64,000 bases of DNA from Chloroflexota bacterium (GCA_020161935.1 JAIUNI010000014.1:95995-159994), one strand, 5' to 3'. Shown: positions 50,418 through 60,208, counted from the stretch's first letter. Translations and numbers: made by a program. The notes: generated by a model from the letters alone, not told the origin.

Positions 50418-52808
50418 CTAATGCACACCCACCTTCGGCAGCCGGATCGTGAAGGTACTGCCTTCCCCCAACTTGCTTTGAACATCAATGCGGCCTTTAT
50501 GCGCGTCAACGACTTTTTGCACAATAGACAAGCCCACACCGGTACCGCCCGTTTTGCTGGATCGTGCCTGATCAGCCCGGTAAAATCGCTCGAAGATGTG
50601 GGGGAGGTCGTTTTCCGAAATGCCGATGCCCGTATCCTGCACCGCAATCGTGACCCACTTCGGCTCGCTCGTCGTCCGAACCGTGATTTGCCCCCCGGTC
50701 GGTGAATACAAGATCGCGTTATCCATCAGCTTGGTAATCGCCCGCGCCAGCTCAATCGCGTCAATCTTGCTAAAGCAGGGGTCGGTCGTGGGGATGTACG
50801 TAAGTTGGATGGGGACGGCTCGTTCTTCACTTTCATAGCTGCTGACGATAGACGCGACGAACGGATTGATGTCGTTTAGGGTCAACTGAATGCTCATCTC
50901 GCGGTCAAGGTGATCCATCAGCAGCAGTTCTTCGAGCAGTTTATCCAGCCGGATGACCTGCTGCTCGGCGCGTTTGGCGTAGACCCGTTGTTTTTCGGGG
51001 TCGGTGCTTTTTTGCAGCAGGTACAGGCTGTTGTTAATCACCGAAAGCGGTGTGCGGAAGTCGTGCGACATATCGTTGATGAAGCGCTGGAGGAGCCGCG
51101 TGCGCCCGCGTTCCGACTCCAGTTCCTTCGTCTGGGCTTCCAACTGCTTGCGGTCGGTAATATCATGGCTGATGCCCAGCAAGCTAACGACCTTTCCCTC
51201 TTTATCACGGACGAGAACTTTAGTGCCGAGGATGTCGCGTTTATTGCCCTCGCGATCCACGATTGAACGCTCGGCGTTAATAAGCGGTGTACTCGACGCA
51301 ATGATCGCTTGTTCTTCTGCTTGAACCTGTTGAGCCATTTCAGGGGGCAGTGTGTCGTATGCGGTTTTACCCACCATTTCATCCGGCGTAAGCCTTGAGG
51401 CGTAGGCAAGTGCGCGGTTACTGAGGATAAAGCGCCCTTCGAGGTCTTTAATAAAGATATAATCCGGCGAACTGTCGATCAACGTCCGCAGTAAATCCCG
51501 ATCATGCGTCAGGCGTGTTTCTGCCTGTTTCCGCGCCAGCAGGGTGCCTAAGGTCACGGCGTAGAGCGCGAGGATATTCAACTGCGCTTGGTCGATAGGC
51601 AGATGCCGAACGCCGTTATCAATCGCCAACCAACCGAGGTATTCACTGCCATTCCACAGCCCAGCCGCCGCGTTCCACCCCCTACCGATGGATTGCGAAT
51701 CGCTGAATAACTCAGCATCCATATCCACCACAAACCGCTCGGTTTGGTTCAACGTGCGTGACAAAATGCCCGTAAGCGAAGCCGGATCGATCCGAATATG
51801 ATCTTCAGGGATCACCTGACCTGCCGCGTCCGTCCCATACGTGCCGAGCGCCATTGCCGTTTGCGAGTCGTACAGCAGCAAACCCATCCGGTCGAAGCCC
51901 AACCGTTCTAACCCGAACGCCACACTGCGCTTATAAAATGCGTCGAGGGTGCTGGTGTTGGTCAGTTCAATCATAATCTCGTGCAGCAGCTTGAGTTTGT
52001 CCTGCACGGCTTGCGAGTCCTTTATTTCGGTTTGGAGCAGGGCTTCTGTTTGCTTTCGCTCGTTAATGTCCTGAATTTGGGAGATAAAGTGCGAAGGCGT
52101 GCCATCGCGCAGCATCACTAACGACACACTCAGCAGTACCCATACCAAGTGACCGTCTTGATGGAGGTAACGCTTCTCCATCTGGTAGGTTTTGATTTCA
52201 CCGGCAAGAAGCTGCTGCACATAAGTCAAATCGGTGTTCAGGTCATCGGGGTAGGTGATGTCCTGAAAGGTCTTGGTCATCAATGCTGCTTCGGTATAAC
52301 CCACGATGCGGCACAGCGCCTTGTTCACTTGCAGCCAGCGTCCATCAAGGCCGACTAACGCCATGCCAATCGCGGCATAATTGAAGGCGCTCTGAAATTG
52401 ATCTTCGGTTTTGAAGATCGCTTCCTGCCGTGCGCGTTCGCGGTATCCCCCGCGCGTCGCCGCTGCCCGTAGGGTTTTCGCCAGCGTCCTGCTGTCATAC
52501 TGCCCGTATGTAAGGTAATCCTGCGCCCCGTGCGCCATGGCTTTGAGCGCTGTCGCATCATCACCCGTGCCTCGGACGACCACCGGAATGCCGGGAAAGC
52601 GGCTGCGGAGTTGTTGAAGCTGCTGGAACAGCGCATCCTCCACCGCTGTGTGATCGAGCAGCACCACATCGGCGGGATGGATCGCGAGCCGGGCGAAACT
52701 GTCGTCAAAACGGCTGCACCGTTCGATTTGAAAATCATGCATCGTTTGAAGTAATTGTTGAAGGTCAATAAAATCTTTTTCGGACCCGCCCAATACCAAA
52801 ACTTCCAT
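50418..52808 (-). CDS. Sensor histidine kinase with degenerate receiver, PAS and GAF domains
   Basis: 796 residues from ATG 52808 (aaagg upstream; a GTG 21 nt further up is also in frame). Order: receiver-like domain (1-120), PAS (about 135-255; FNYAAIGMALVGLDGRWLQV), GAF (about 275-430), PAS (about 440-565), HisKA with MSHDFRTPLSVINN (about 585), and HATPase with DNAILYSP (N box), DTGIGISE (G1) and GGTGVGLSIVQK (G2). The receiver keeps the acceptor Asp (VVLLDHTAVED), but the position of the conserved Lys reads GAQDYLTYG instead of the usual DYLxKG, so phosphotransfer through it may be lost. No response regulator is adjacent. Cytosolic; no membrane segment. Confidence 0.85.
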   Translation of the reverse strand: MEVLVLGGSEKDFIDLQQLLQTMHDFQIERCSRFDDSFARLAIHPADVVLLDHTAVEDALFQQLQQLRSRFPGIPVVVRGTGDDATALKAMAHGAQDYLTYGQYDSRTLAKTLRAAATRGGYRERARQEAIFKTEDQFQSAFNYAAIGMALVGLDGRWLQVNKALCRIVGYTEAALMTKTFQDITYPDDLNTDLTYVQQLLAGEIKTYQMEKRYLHQDGHLVWVLLSVSLVMLRDGTPSHFISQIQDINERKQTEALLQTEIKDSQAVQDKLKLLHEIMIELTNTSTLDAFYKRSVAFGLERLGFDRMGLLLYDSQTAMALGTYGTDAAGQVIPEDHIRIDPASLTGILSRTLNQTERFVVDMDAELFSDSQSIGRGWNAAAGLWNGSEYLGWLAIDNGVRHLPIDQAQLNILALYAVTLGTLLARKQAETRLTHDRDLLRTLIDSSPDYIFIKDLEGRFILSNRALAYASRLTPDEMVGKTAYDTLPPEMAQQVQAEEQAIIASSTPLINAERSIVDREGNKRDILGTKVLVRDKEGKVVSLLGISHDITDRKQLEAQTKELESERGRTRLLQRFINDMSHDFRTPLSVINNSLYLLQKSTDPEKQRVYAKRAEQQVIRLDKLLEELLLMDHLDREMSIQLTLNDINPFVASIVSSYESEERAVPIQLTYIPTTDPCFSKIDAIELARAITKLMDNAILYSPTGGQITVRTTSEPKWVTIAVQDTGIGISENDLPHIFERFYRADQARSSKTGGTGVGLSIVQKVVDAHKGRIDVQSKLGEGSTFTIRLPKVGVH

Positions 52809-52923
52809 CAGCAAGCCTTTTGATGACACAATGCTTTACGAGAAAACCCGACCTGTAAACAGGCACATAATACGAAGGGACAGCCCAATATAACTATTAT
52901 AACGAAAATCGCTGTCTTGCCCT

Positions 52924-53742
52924 TCACTCCGCCTGTGTAAGCTGCTCGCTCAACGCCCACAACCGCCGCCGCACATCCGCGTCATACGCCTGTTCGTTAG
53001 CGCGTGTTTCGGTTAAATGGTCGAAGTACAACCCCGTCACGCCGTCCAGCGCTGGATCACTCGCCAACCGCAGCACCGAGTTCACGCCCGTTTCCAGCGT
53101 GTCCATCGACCGGTTAAAGAAGCCCTGCGCCAGCTTGGTCGGCATCATCGAGCCGGGGTGCAGCACATTCACCGTAATCCCTGCGTCCGCCACCTGCGGC
53201 GCGAGGCTGAACGTAAACATCACCTGTGCCAGCTTACTCTGCCGGTAAGCATCCAGCGGTTGATAGTTCTGTGCCATCATCATGTCATCAAAATTAATCG
53301 GGAACTGTCCCGCCGAACTCACGTTGATAATCCGGCTTGGTGCGCCAGCCGCCAGCGCGGGCAGCAGCAGCCGCGTCAGCAAAAATGGCGCGAGGTAATT
53401 CACCGCGAACTGCATCTCGTGACCGTCCGCGCTCAGGCTGCGGGTCGGGCTGCCCGCTGCCGCCGCGTTGTTGATGAGCGTGTGCAGCGCCGGATGCTCC
53501 GCCAGCACCGTATAGGCGAGATGCCGCACCTCCGCCAACACCGCCAGATCCGCGCGGTAGGTCGCAATCTTGGGATTCCCACTTTCCGCTGTGATGTCGG
53601 CTTTCGCCAGTGCCAGCCGCGCCTCATCTCGCCCATGCAGGAGTACACGCGCCCCCAGCTTCGCCAGTGCCAACGCGGTCGCCTTACCTAGTCCGTCCGT
53701 CGCGCCGGTAATCAGTATCGTCTGTTCCGCGATAAGCTCCAC
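52924..53742 (-). CDS. Short-chain dehydrogenase/reductase
   Basis: 272 residues from GTG 53742 (aaagga 6 nt upstream, and the protein then begins ELIAEQTILITGATDGLG); ATG 53781 and 53862 are in frame, but the leftmost codons run into an interspersed repeat. TGATDGLGKATALALAKLG is the cofactor motif, INNAAAA (about 90-96) the structural motif, INVSSAGQ the catalytic Ser strand, and AYRQSKLAQVMF carries Tyr and Lys. Close in style to retinol-dehydrogenase-like/light-dependent reductase-like SDRs. Substrate unknown. Confidence 0.85.
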   Translation of the reverse strand: MELIAEQTILITGATDGLGKATALALAKLGARVLLHGRDEARLALAKADITAESGNPKIATYRADLAVLAEVRHLAYTVLAEHPALHTLINNAAAAGSPTRSLSADGHEMQFAVNYLAPFLLTRLLLPALAAGAPSRIINVSSAGQFPINFDDMMMAQNYQPLDAYRQSKLAQVMFTFSLAPQVADAGITVNVLHPGSMMPTKLAQGFFNRSMDTLETGVNSVLRLASDPALDGVTGLYFDHLTETRANEQAYDADVRRRLWALSEQLTQAE

Positions 53743-53970
53743 ACCGTATCCTTTCAGTGACAAGAATGTCGAAGAAGCCATTTGAAAATAGTTCGGGACG
53801 TGATGTTTCGCGTCTCTAGGCGAAATTCGCATCACAATCTCGCGTTCGTGTAGGGACAGCATACATGCTGTCCGGTATTTTAAGAACTTCTCAAATAGTT
53901 TCTAAGGGCAGTGTACGGGGATTAGACAATGCGGACAATATGCCAATAGTCTTAATGGACGATACAAACG
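53743..53970. repeat. Palindrome (GTAGGGACAGCATACATGCT) and gap
   Basis: The ACAGCATACATGCTGT palindrome at about 53855-53872 belongs to the GGACAGC/GCTGTCC variant. No gene besides possible N-terminal extensions of the SDR. Confidence 0.6.
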
Positions 53971-54459
53971 AGGGCTTCTCCGCATTCCTCTGCGTCCTCC
54001 GCGTCTCTGCGGTTAAATCTTCTCTCCGCATTCCTCCGCGTCTCTGCGGTTCATCCCCTCCGCCTTGACCTTGGCGTTCTTGGCGACTTGGCGGTTTAAA
54101 TGAATGACCTTGCGTCCTCCGCGTCTTTGCGCCTTTGCGTTTTGTTATTCGTCCTCCGCGCCTCTGCGGTTCATCCCCTCCGCCTTGAACTTGGTGTTCT
54201 TGGCGACTTGGCGGTTTAAATGAATGACCTTGCGTCCTTTGCGTCTTTGCGCCTTTGCGTTTTGTTATTCGTCCTCCGCGCCTCTGCGGTTCATCCCCTC
54301 CGCCTTGACCTTGGCGTACTTGGCGACTTGGCGGTTAAATGCTTCTCTGTGGCATTGTGCCTCTGTGTTAAAAGACCTTGCGTCTTTGCGCCTTTGCGTT
54401 TTGTTATTCGTCCTCCGCGCCTCTGCGGTTAATCTTCTCCCGCCTTTGCCCTCCCTCGT
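53971..54459. repeat. R1 repeat block with a 120-bp tandem
   Basis: Minus-orientation R1 wording covers the whole stretch. Within it tctgcggttcatcccctccg begins at 54043, 54163 and 54283, a period of exactly 120 bp for the first two units and about 139 for the third, which has an insertion of ctctgtggcattgtgcctct. Each unit contains cttggcgacttggcggttta, tgaatgaccttgcgtc and tgcgcctttgcgttttgtta. Confidence 0.9.
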
Positions 54460-54500
54460 TTACGGAGGAGGTGTCGAGTCAGCGACGGAGGGGGTCGGAA
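54455..54500. repeat. R4 repeat supplying the end of the S51-type gene
   Basis: ccctccctcgtttacggagg, aggtgtcgagtcagcgacgg: an R4 copy in which the TTA at 54460-54462 serves as the stop codon of the minus-strand gene. Same family as 19874-19916 and 62252-62330. Confidence 0.8.
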
Positions 54501-55155
54501 AATGTTTCCATTTACCCTCGGAAATCACCTCAACCGCCCCGTCAACCACCTTGATCGCCGTCTCATCATCCACCGCGTACGTCGGCATCTTCATCCCCGC
54601 CGCCCATTTTTCGGCGTTCACCATCGTGTTGTGTGGCAGCATCTCATGTTCAAGGTGCGGGAACATCGCGAAATCCACCACGCCCAACGTCTCATCGCCA
54701 CCCGTAGGCGGTTTCCAGCCCACGAAGAACGCGCCGATACGCGGAGCCATCACCATACTCCCCGCGCTCAACCCCACATAAACCGCCTTCAACGACGGCA
54801 GCAAATCCGCGAAGCCCGACTGCCGCATCCAATAACTCAAATACAGCGGGTCGCCGCCATTGACCAAGATCACATCCGCCGCCTCCACCTGCGGCAGCCA
54901 AACGGTTTTATCGAGGCTGGGCAGCGCACTGAATTCCAACACACCCACGGACTTCCAACCCAATTCGACCATCGGGCATTGGGGTTCGTTGCCGCTGATG
55001 AAATTCCATGCCATATTCGCACCGTTGGGGAAGGTATAACTTGCGGTAGAATTGCACAGCGCATGACACTCGGCAATCGGTTTGCCCAGTAGTTCCAGCA
55101 GCGCCTTATGGATGCTCTTGTTTTTGATGCCAGCGGACGTAAGCAGCATTTTCAT
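54460..55155 (-). CDS. Peptidase S51-type (dipeptidase E-like) protein
   Basis: 231 residues from ATG 55155 with aaagga upstream. MKMLLTSAGIKNKSI at the N-terminus, DVILVNGGDPLYLSYWM (about 92-108), and VYVGLSAGSMVMAPRIG (about 124-140) with the nucleophile Ser of the class I glutamine-amidotransferase-like fold (GxSAG). Dipeptidase E-like enzymes cleave Asp-Xaa dipeptides or cyanophycin fragments; specificity cannot be read. The last 13 codons (FPTPSVADSTPPP) and the TAA come from an R4 repeat that starts within the gene end, so the native C-terminus has been replaced. Confidence 0.75.
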   Translation of the reverse strand: MKMLLTSAGIKNKSIHKALLELLGKPIAECHALCNSTASYTFPNGANMAWNFISGNEPQCPMVELGWKSVGVLEFSALPSLDKTVWLPQVEAADVILVNGGDPLYLSYWMRQSGFADLLPSLKAVYVGLSAGSMVMAPRIGAFFVGWKPPTGGDETLGVVDFAMFPHLEHEMLPHNTMVNAEKWAAGMKMPTYAVDDETAIKVVDGAVEVISEGKWKHFPTPSVADSTPPP

Positions 55156-55444
55156 AACGGTTTCCTTTGCATGTCACCAGTAGTACAAATATTCTACTCA
55201 ATACGCCTGAATACCGCTACCCTCACACCTTCGTAGAGACACCCTCTTGCCGGTGGATAAAATGCTGCGGTAAGAGGATATACGCCAGACGCGCTACAAC
55301 CTGCGTATGGAGTAGGGACAGCAGACAGGCTGTCCGCCGCACCATTCCCGCCCACCAAAACCTCTTACACACCCGTACTCACCGCCTATGGTACAATCAG
55401 CGGCATATAAACCCAGCCGGACGAACGCATCATGAGGCAAGCAA
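55156..55444. repeat. Divergent upstream region with one palindrome
   Basis: gtagggacagcagacaggct, gtcc at about 55312-55335 is a palindromic copy. The rest is the shared upstream region of the S51-type gene and the APH-like gene; no further gene found. Confidence 0.6.
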
Positions 55445-56251
55445 ATGGTTGAGCCAGAAATTCCCCTGAGCGGCGGTTCGCACTCGAAAGTCACGCGCGT
55501 CGGCCAAACCGTTCGGCGGGTGAGTCGCAGCGCGGGCGTGTCCTCAGCCGTTTTCGACCTGCTGCGCCATCTTGAACGCCAAGGCTTTACCGGTGCGCCG
55601 CGTGCGCTGGGGTTTGATGATGATGGACGCGAGATTCTGACCTACATTGAAGGCGAAGTGGCCGCCCAACGCCGCCCCGGTCATACCGGCGGTGGGGATC
55701 TCCCCGCTTATGTCTGGCGTGACGACGTACTCCTGCATCTTGGCACGCTCGTCCGTGGCTATCATGATGCGGCGGCAACCTTCCCGTGGGCAGGACGCGA
55801 ATGGCTGCTGGAAACGCGCCAGCCGGTCGAAACCATCTGTCACAACGAAATTTTCCCGTGGAATACCGTCTTTCGTGAGGGCGTGCCAATCGCCTTCATT
55901 GATTGGGACACCGCCGCCCCCGGACCTCGCGCATGGGAGATCGGGTTTATCGCGTGGCATTGGGTCCCCTTCTGGCATGACGAGCAGTCGCAAGCCGCCG
56001 GTCTCCCCACCGGTGTCGCCGAGAAAGCACGCCGCTTCCGCCTGCTGCTCGACGCTTACGGCACCCAGCCGGACATCACCATCGTGCAGTCCGGCATCGA
56101 GCGGATGCAGAGTTTTCTCGCCCATATGCAAAAGTTCGCCGCTGACGGCTCCGAGTGGGAAGTGCAAATGGCTCAACGCGGTGTCTTCGACGAACTCGCC
56201 CTCACCATCGAATGGGTCAAAACCCACGCCACCACCCTCGTCGGCACATAA
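55445..56251 (+). CDS. Aminoglycoside phosphotransferase-like (APH/choline kinase fold) protein
   Basis: 268 residues from ATG 55445. N-lobe VTRVGQTVRRVSRSAGVSSA; C-lobe catalytic loop ETICHNEIFPWNTVF (about 128-142) and Mg-binding AFIDWDTAAPGPRAWEIGFI (about 150-169). In the usual catalytic loop the motif is HxD-x4-N (as in HNDLAPYN); here the Asp position is Glu (HNE). The second Asp (DWD) is normal. So the enzyme may have altered activity or be a non-enzyme. This family phosphorylates aminoglycosides, sugars or choline-like substrates; none can be named here. Confidence 0.75.
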   Translation: MVEPEIPLSGGSHSKVTRVGQTVRRVSRSAGVSSAVFDLLRHLERQGFTGAPRALGFDDDGREILTYIEGEVAAQRRPGHTGGGDLPAYVWRDDVLLHLGTLVRGYHDAAATFPWAGREWLLETRQPVETICHNEIFPWNTVFREGVPIAFIDWDTAAPGPRAWEIGFIAWHWVPFWHDEQSQAAGLPTGVAEKARRFRLLLDAYGTQPDITIVQSGIERMQSFLAHMQKFAADGSEWEVQMAQRGVFDELALTIEWVKTHATTLVGT

Positions 56252-56396
56252 CGCCCCGTTGACCCTGCATATATCCTCCACCCATCCATCACGCGCCTCA
56301 TCGGATAGTCCAAAAATAGGCCACCTGACCGACCACCATCCATCAACCCTGTGTTAGCCTAAAAGTGTAAACGAAACGTGTAAGGAGGCATCCATC

Positions 56397-56600
56397 ATGC
56401 AAGATTTACCCAGCACCCCAACCGACTTGGCGTTGGCGCGCCTCTCCGAAGATGACCTGATGCACCGCCGTAAAGAGGCTCTCGAAGCCTACCAAGAAGC
56501 GAAGAACAAAGGCAAGGAAAGCGCCGACCTCGAACGCGCTTATCAAGACCTTGAGGCCGAACACAACCGCCGCCTCAAAAATAAATTGCCCCATACCTAA
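56397..56600 (+). CDS. Small charged helical protein (67 aa)
   Basis: ATG 56397 has a full ribosome site aaggagg 8 nt upstream, strongly supporting translation. Sequence: ARLSEDDLMHRRKEALEAYQ, KNKGKESADLERAYQDLEAE, a long amphipathic helix likely to form a coiled coil. Similar in layout to the 85-residue protein at 9489-9746. No family recognised. Confidence 0.65.
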   Translation: MQDLPSTPTDLALARLSEDDLMHRRKEALEAYQEAKNKGKESADLERAYQDLEAEHNRRLKNKLPHT

Positions 56601-57246
56601 TACCTGACGGCTTCCTCCCCCCAAAAAAAGCAGCCGGAAGTTTGGGCGCATCATTAGAACGCGCCCAAATGAAATCTTCCCTCAACGGTTTGAAAACCCC
56701 AACCGCACACCCGGAACTTCTGTGCCGCCATTTTCTTATACTCTGTGTATTTCCTCTGCGTTCTCCGCGCCTCTGCGGTTTAAATGAATGACCGTGCGTC
56801 TTTGCTTCCTTGCGCCTTTGCGTTTTGTTATTCTTTCTCTGCGCCTGCCCTGAAAATCAGGTGTCCAAACGCCGGATTATTCCCTCCCCATTGCTATGGG
56901 GAGGGTTAGGGTGGGGTGTCTGAAACCTTTCATCTTTGGGTGTGATCTTCTTTCATAGCGCCTCCCCGGTTTGAATGAATGACCTTGCGTCTTTGCTTCC
57001 TTGCGTCTTTGCGTTTTGTTATTCGTTCTCTGCGCCTGCCCTGAAAGTCAGGTGTCCAAACGCCGGATTATTCCCCATAGCAATGGGGAGGGGTAGGGTG
57101 GGGTGTCTGAAACCACTTTCATCCGCTTTGCCTTTTCTATTGACTACCGACTCAGTGATTTATCGAAATTCTTGATCTAAAAATCTTGGCGTTCTTGGCG
57201 ACTTGGCGGTTAATCTTTTTCTTGCGATTGTCGAAAACCTACTTCC
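56601..57246. repeat. R1 blocks and two copies of a CAGGTGTCCAAACGCCGGAT element
   Basis: caggtgtccaaacgccggat, tattccc at 56858 and 57047 starts two copies of a repeat of about 75 bp that continues through ccccattgctatggggaggg and tagggtggggtgtctgaaac. R1 words (ttgcgcctttgcgttttgtt, aaatgaatgaccttgcgtct) lie before each copy. No gene was found here or in 57185-57246. Confidence 0.85.
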
Positions 57247-57374
57247 CAACGTTTGAAAACGGTTTGTGCTTTCAAACCGCGCCTTCACAAATCGGGTTCA
57301 GGAAGGCTCACCTTGCCTGTTCCTGCCTGTTTTACAGGCAAAAAAATAGGGCTTGCCACCGGCAAAGCCCTACA
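57247..57374. repeat. 128-bp multi-hairpin repeat, left copy (inverted with 61318-61445)
   Basis: Contains gtttgaaaacggtttgtgct, ttcaaaccgc (hairpin), gcctgttttacaggc (hairpin), and agggcttgccaccggcaaag, ccct (hairpin). The same sequence appears inverted at 61318-61445 with only about nine differences. The pair encloses the histidine kinase and the aldo/keto reductase gene. Confidence 0.9.
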
Positions 57375-57565
57375 CCCTCTCTGTATACCTCTGACTTTAT
57401 CTTGGCGCTCTTGGCGATTCGTATTTCCTCTGTATTCTCTGCGGTTCAATCCTCTCCGCATTGCTTGGCGTTCTTGGCGACTTGGCGGTTAATTCTTCTC
57501 TGTGTCCTCTGTGCCTCTGTGGTTAATTCTTCTTTGTATTTCTCCGCGCCTCTGCGGTTAATCTG
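57375..57565. repeat. R1 block at the end of the histidine kinase gene
   Basis: Minus-orientation R1 wording (cttggcgacttggcggttaa, ctctgtgcctctgtggttaa, tctccgcgcctctgcggtta). The TTA at 57558-57560 is the stop codon of the minus-strand kinase gene. Confidence 0.85.
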
Positions 57566-60044
57566 TCTTTGTCCCGCTCGGCAGTGTCACCATAAACATC
57601 GTGCCATGACCTTCTTCACTCGTAAACTCAATCGTCCCGCCGTGAATTTCCACCGACTGATTCACAATCGCCAACCCCAAGCCCGTCCCCCGAATATGCC
57701 TTGCATTGCTCGCACGGTGGAACGTCTCAAACAAGCGCACTTGATCCGCCTTTGGGATGCCGATCCCAAAATCCTCGACGCGGAACACGATCTGAGCACC
57801 GTGACCAATCACCTCAAAATGAACATCATTGCGGTTGGCCGAATACTTAATCGCATTCGAAAGCAAATTACTCAGGATATGCCGCAGCAGTTTCGCATCC
57901 ATCTGGACGATACCCGGCAGGTTATGGTGCGTATACGCGATATGCACAACGGTCGAAGCCGCTTGGATCGCCTCGTTCACCAGCGTCTGACAGAAGGTCG
58001 CTAACTCCAGTGGAGCAGGGCTGAACTCCAACTTGCCGGATTCCGCTTGTCCCATCACCAGCACATCATCCAAAATCTCGGTCATCACCTTAATACTGTT
58101 CCGAATTTGAGCGAACTTCGCCTCGCGTTTATCCTCCGGCAGCCGCAGGTAATAGCGCTCAATCGTATCCGAAGCCGTCAGGATGACCGCCATCGGGTTG
58201 CGAAGGTCATGTGCCGCCATCGAGACGTACCGCGACTTCACTTCGCTCAAATCCATCGCGTGCCGCAGCATCAGGTTGCGCTCGGTAATGTCGTGGACGC
58301 TGAGTACCACACCCAACAGCCGTTCTTGCTGGACGATCACCGGCGACAGCATAATCGAGGCTTCAAACGCTTCGTGGTTCTGCCTGCAAACGGTCAGATC
58401 AATACTCTGGGCTTGGCGGTCATTCACCACACGGATAAAAGCCGCTTCCAAAATGTCCACATCCTCTTGACTCGCCAGTTCGCGAACCGGATGCAGGATA
58501 ATATCATCCAGCGGATAGCCAATAATGTGGGTAAACGCCGGGTTCACCTGTTCGATGCGGCTGTCCGGTCGGCAGAAAATAATCGGATGGGCATTACTAT
58601 TCAAAATCGACTCGATACGATTTTTAATGTGGTTAAGCTGGGTCGTACGTTCTGCTACCCGTGCTTCCAGTTCAGCGTTGAGCTTATGCAGCACTTCCTC
58701 ATCCTGCTTCCGTCGGGTGATGTCCTGCTTAATCCCGATGAAGTGGGTAATATCGCCAGCCGCGTTCTTGACGGGTGCAATCGTCTGTTCTTCGGTATAG
58801 ATGGTGCCATCCTTACGCCGGTTAATCAGTTCCCCGTGCCAGACGTTACCCGCCAGAATGGTCGTCCACAGTTCCTTAAAGAAGGCCGCTTCGTGCCTGC
58901 TGGAGTTCAGCAAATCACGTGGGTTGCGACCGATGGCATCACGGGCAGGGTAGCCGGTCAGGGCGGTGAAGGCCGGATTAGCCCATTGAACTGTACCCTC
59001 AATATCCGTGATGACAATACCGTTGGCCGCATAGTCGAGCGCAGCCGATTTCAGCCGCAGTTCTTCCTCGGCCTTTTTACGCGCGGTCAAATCTTGTGCC
59101 ACCACCAACCGGGCAGGCTGACCGGCATACTCGATCTTGTGCGTCGAGAGTTCCACATCAATCAATGCACCGTTCTTAAGCCGGTGCTGGATTTCGCTAA
59201 AGTGCTGTAAAACAGGCTGCTTTTGCGAAATCGCCTCAAAAAAATTCGTCAGCTTCTCCGGTGGCTGAATATCCGTCAGCCGCATGGTCAAAAACTCGTC
59301 GCGGGAATATCCGTAATGGCTGATAGCCGCGTTATTGACCTCTAAAAAGCTCAGGGTTTCGATGTTATAGACCCACATCGGATGCGGGTTACTGAGGAAC
59401 AACAGCCGGAAACTTTCCTCACTATTCCGCAAGCGTCTGTCATCCAGCTTCCGTTGGGTTACATCATTGATGCTGGCGATGAAACCGCTGAACGTATCGC
59501 TGGGGTCAAAGAGGGGGGTGGCATTCAGTTCAAGGAAAATCTGCGAACCATCTTGCAGCATCATTGACCGCTGCACGTTAAAAATCTGGTCGCGGGAGGG
59601 TACGGTTCGGTTCGGGCTGAACTGCCAGAAGGGAATGGGATTGTCTTGGAAATCAGTCGGGTTCTTCAAAAATGTGTTGTACGGTACGCCGATGAGCTGT
59701 TCCGGCGGTATTTTAACGATGCGTTCGACGGCATGGTTGGCGTACGTAATCACACCAGCTTCATCCACAACGACAATCGCCACCGGACTCATATCCCGTT
59801 CGTAGATGAGCTGTTTTTCGACCTGTGTCCGCTTCTTCAGTTCCCGTGAAAGCACCACATATAAGATGAGTGCCGTCGCAAATACGAAGCCCAAGTCGCG
59901 GATAAGCGTAACAAGATCGCCGAGCGGGTGATTGTCGGTAAAGAGCAGGCGGGTCGAAACATCCGTGAAGATGACCCAGAGCGCGGCGATGATTCCATAG
60001 GTTACACTTACACGAATACCAAAACGTTTAATCAAATGGGACAT
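57558..60044 (-). CDS. Membrane sensor histidine kinase with four PAS domains
   Basis: 828 residues from ATG 60044 (a GTG 15 nt upstream is in frame). Two membrane segments at about 12-33 and 44-67 frame a short outer loop, so sensing is probably in the membrane or cytosol. Four PAS domains follow (about 85-205, 210-330, 335-455, 485-600), two with the QDITxRK or DVTQRK PAC ending. HisKA MAAHDLRNPMAVILTASDTI (about 618), N box LLSNAIKYS, G1 DFGIGIPKAD and G2 GTGLGLAIVNQ complete the kinase core. No response regulator gene is adjacent. The C-terminal LPSGTKTD is followed by a repeat-derived stop. Confidence 0.85.
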   Translation of the reverse strand: MSHLIKRFGIRVSVTYGIIAALWVIFTDVSTRLLFTDNHPLGDLVTLIRDLGFVFATALILYVVLSRELKKRTQVEKQLIYERDMSPVAIVVVDEAGVITYANHAVERIVKIPPEQLIGVPYNTFLKNPTDFQDNPIPFWQFSPNRTVPSRDQIFNVQRSMMLQDGSQIFLELNATPLFDPSDTFSGFIASINDVTQRKLDDRRLRNSEESFRLLFLSNPHPMWVYNIETLSFLEVNNAAISHYGYSRDEFLTMRLTDIQPPEKLTNFFEAISQKQPVLQHFSEIQHRLKNGALIDVELSTHKIEYAGQPARLVVAQDLTARKKAEEELRLKSAALDYAANGIVITDIEGTVQWANPAFTALTGYPARDAIGRNPRDLLNSSRHEAAFFKELWTTILAGNVWHGELINRRKDGTIYTEEQTIAPVKNAAGDITHFIGIKQDITRRKQDEEVLHKLNAELEARVAERTTQLNHIKNRIESILNSNAHPIIFCRPDSRIEQVNPAFTHIIGYPLDDIILHPVRELASQEDVDILEAAFIRVVNDRQAQSIDLTVCRQNHEAFEASIMLSPVIVQQERLLGVVLSVHDITERNLMLRHAMDLSEVKSRYVSMAAHDLRNPMAVILTASDTIERYYLRLPEDKREAKFAQIRNSIKVMTEILDDVLVMGQAESGKLEFSPAPLELATFCQTLVNEAIQAASTVVHIAYTHHNLPGIVQMDAKLLRHILSNLLSNAIKYSANRNDVHFEVIGHGAQIVFRVEDFGIGIPKADQVRLFETFHRASNARHIRGTGLGLAIVNQSVEIHGGTIEFTSEEGHGTMFMVTLPSGTKTD

Positions 60045-60208
60045 CTTACTTATGACCACGGGGATAAAACTATTTGAAACAATACCTTAAATTATACGTC
60101 CGACGAACGGGGTGAATGAATAAGATTTATGGGCAGCGATAGCATTCGACAAGCCAAGCAGCACGGCTATAATGCGGGATCAATCGTTCTGTTGAGGGAG
60201 AAACTAAA

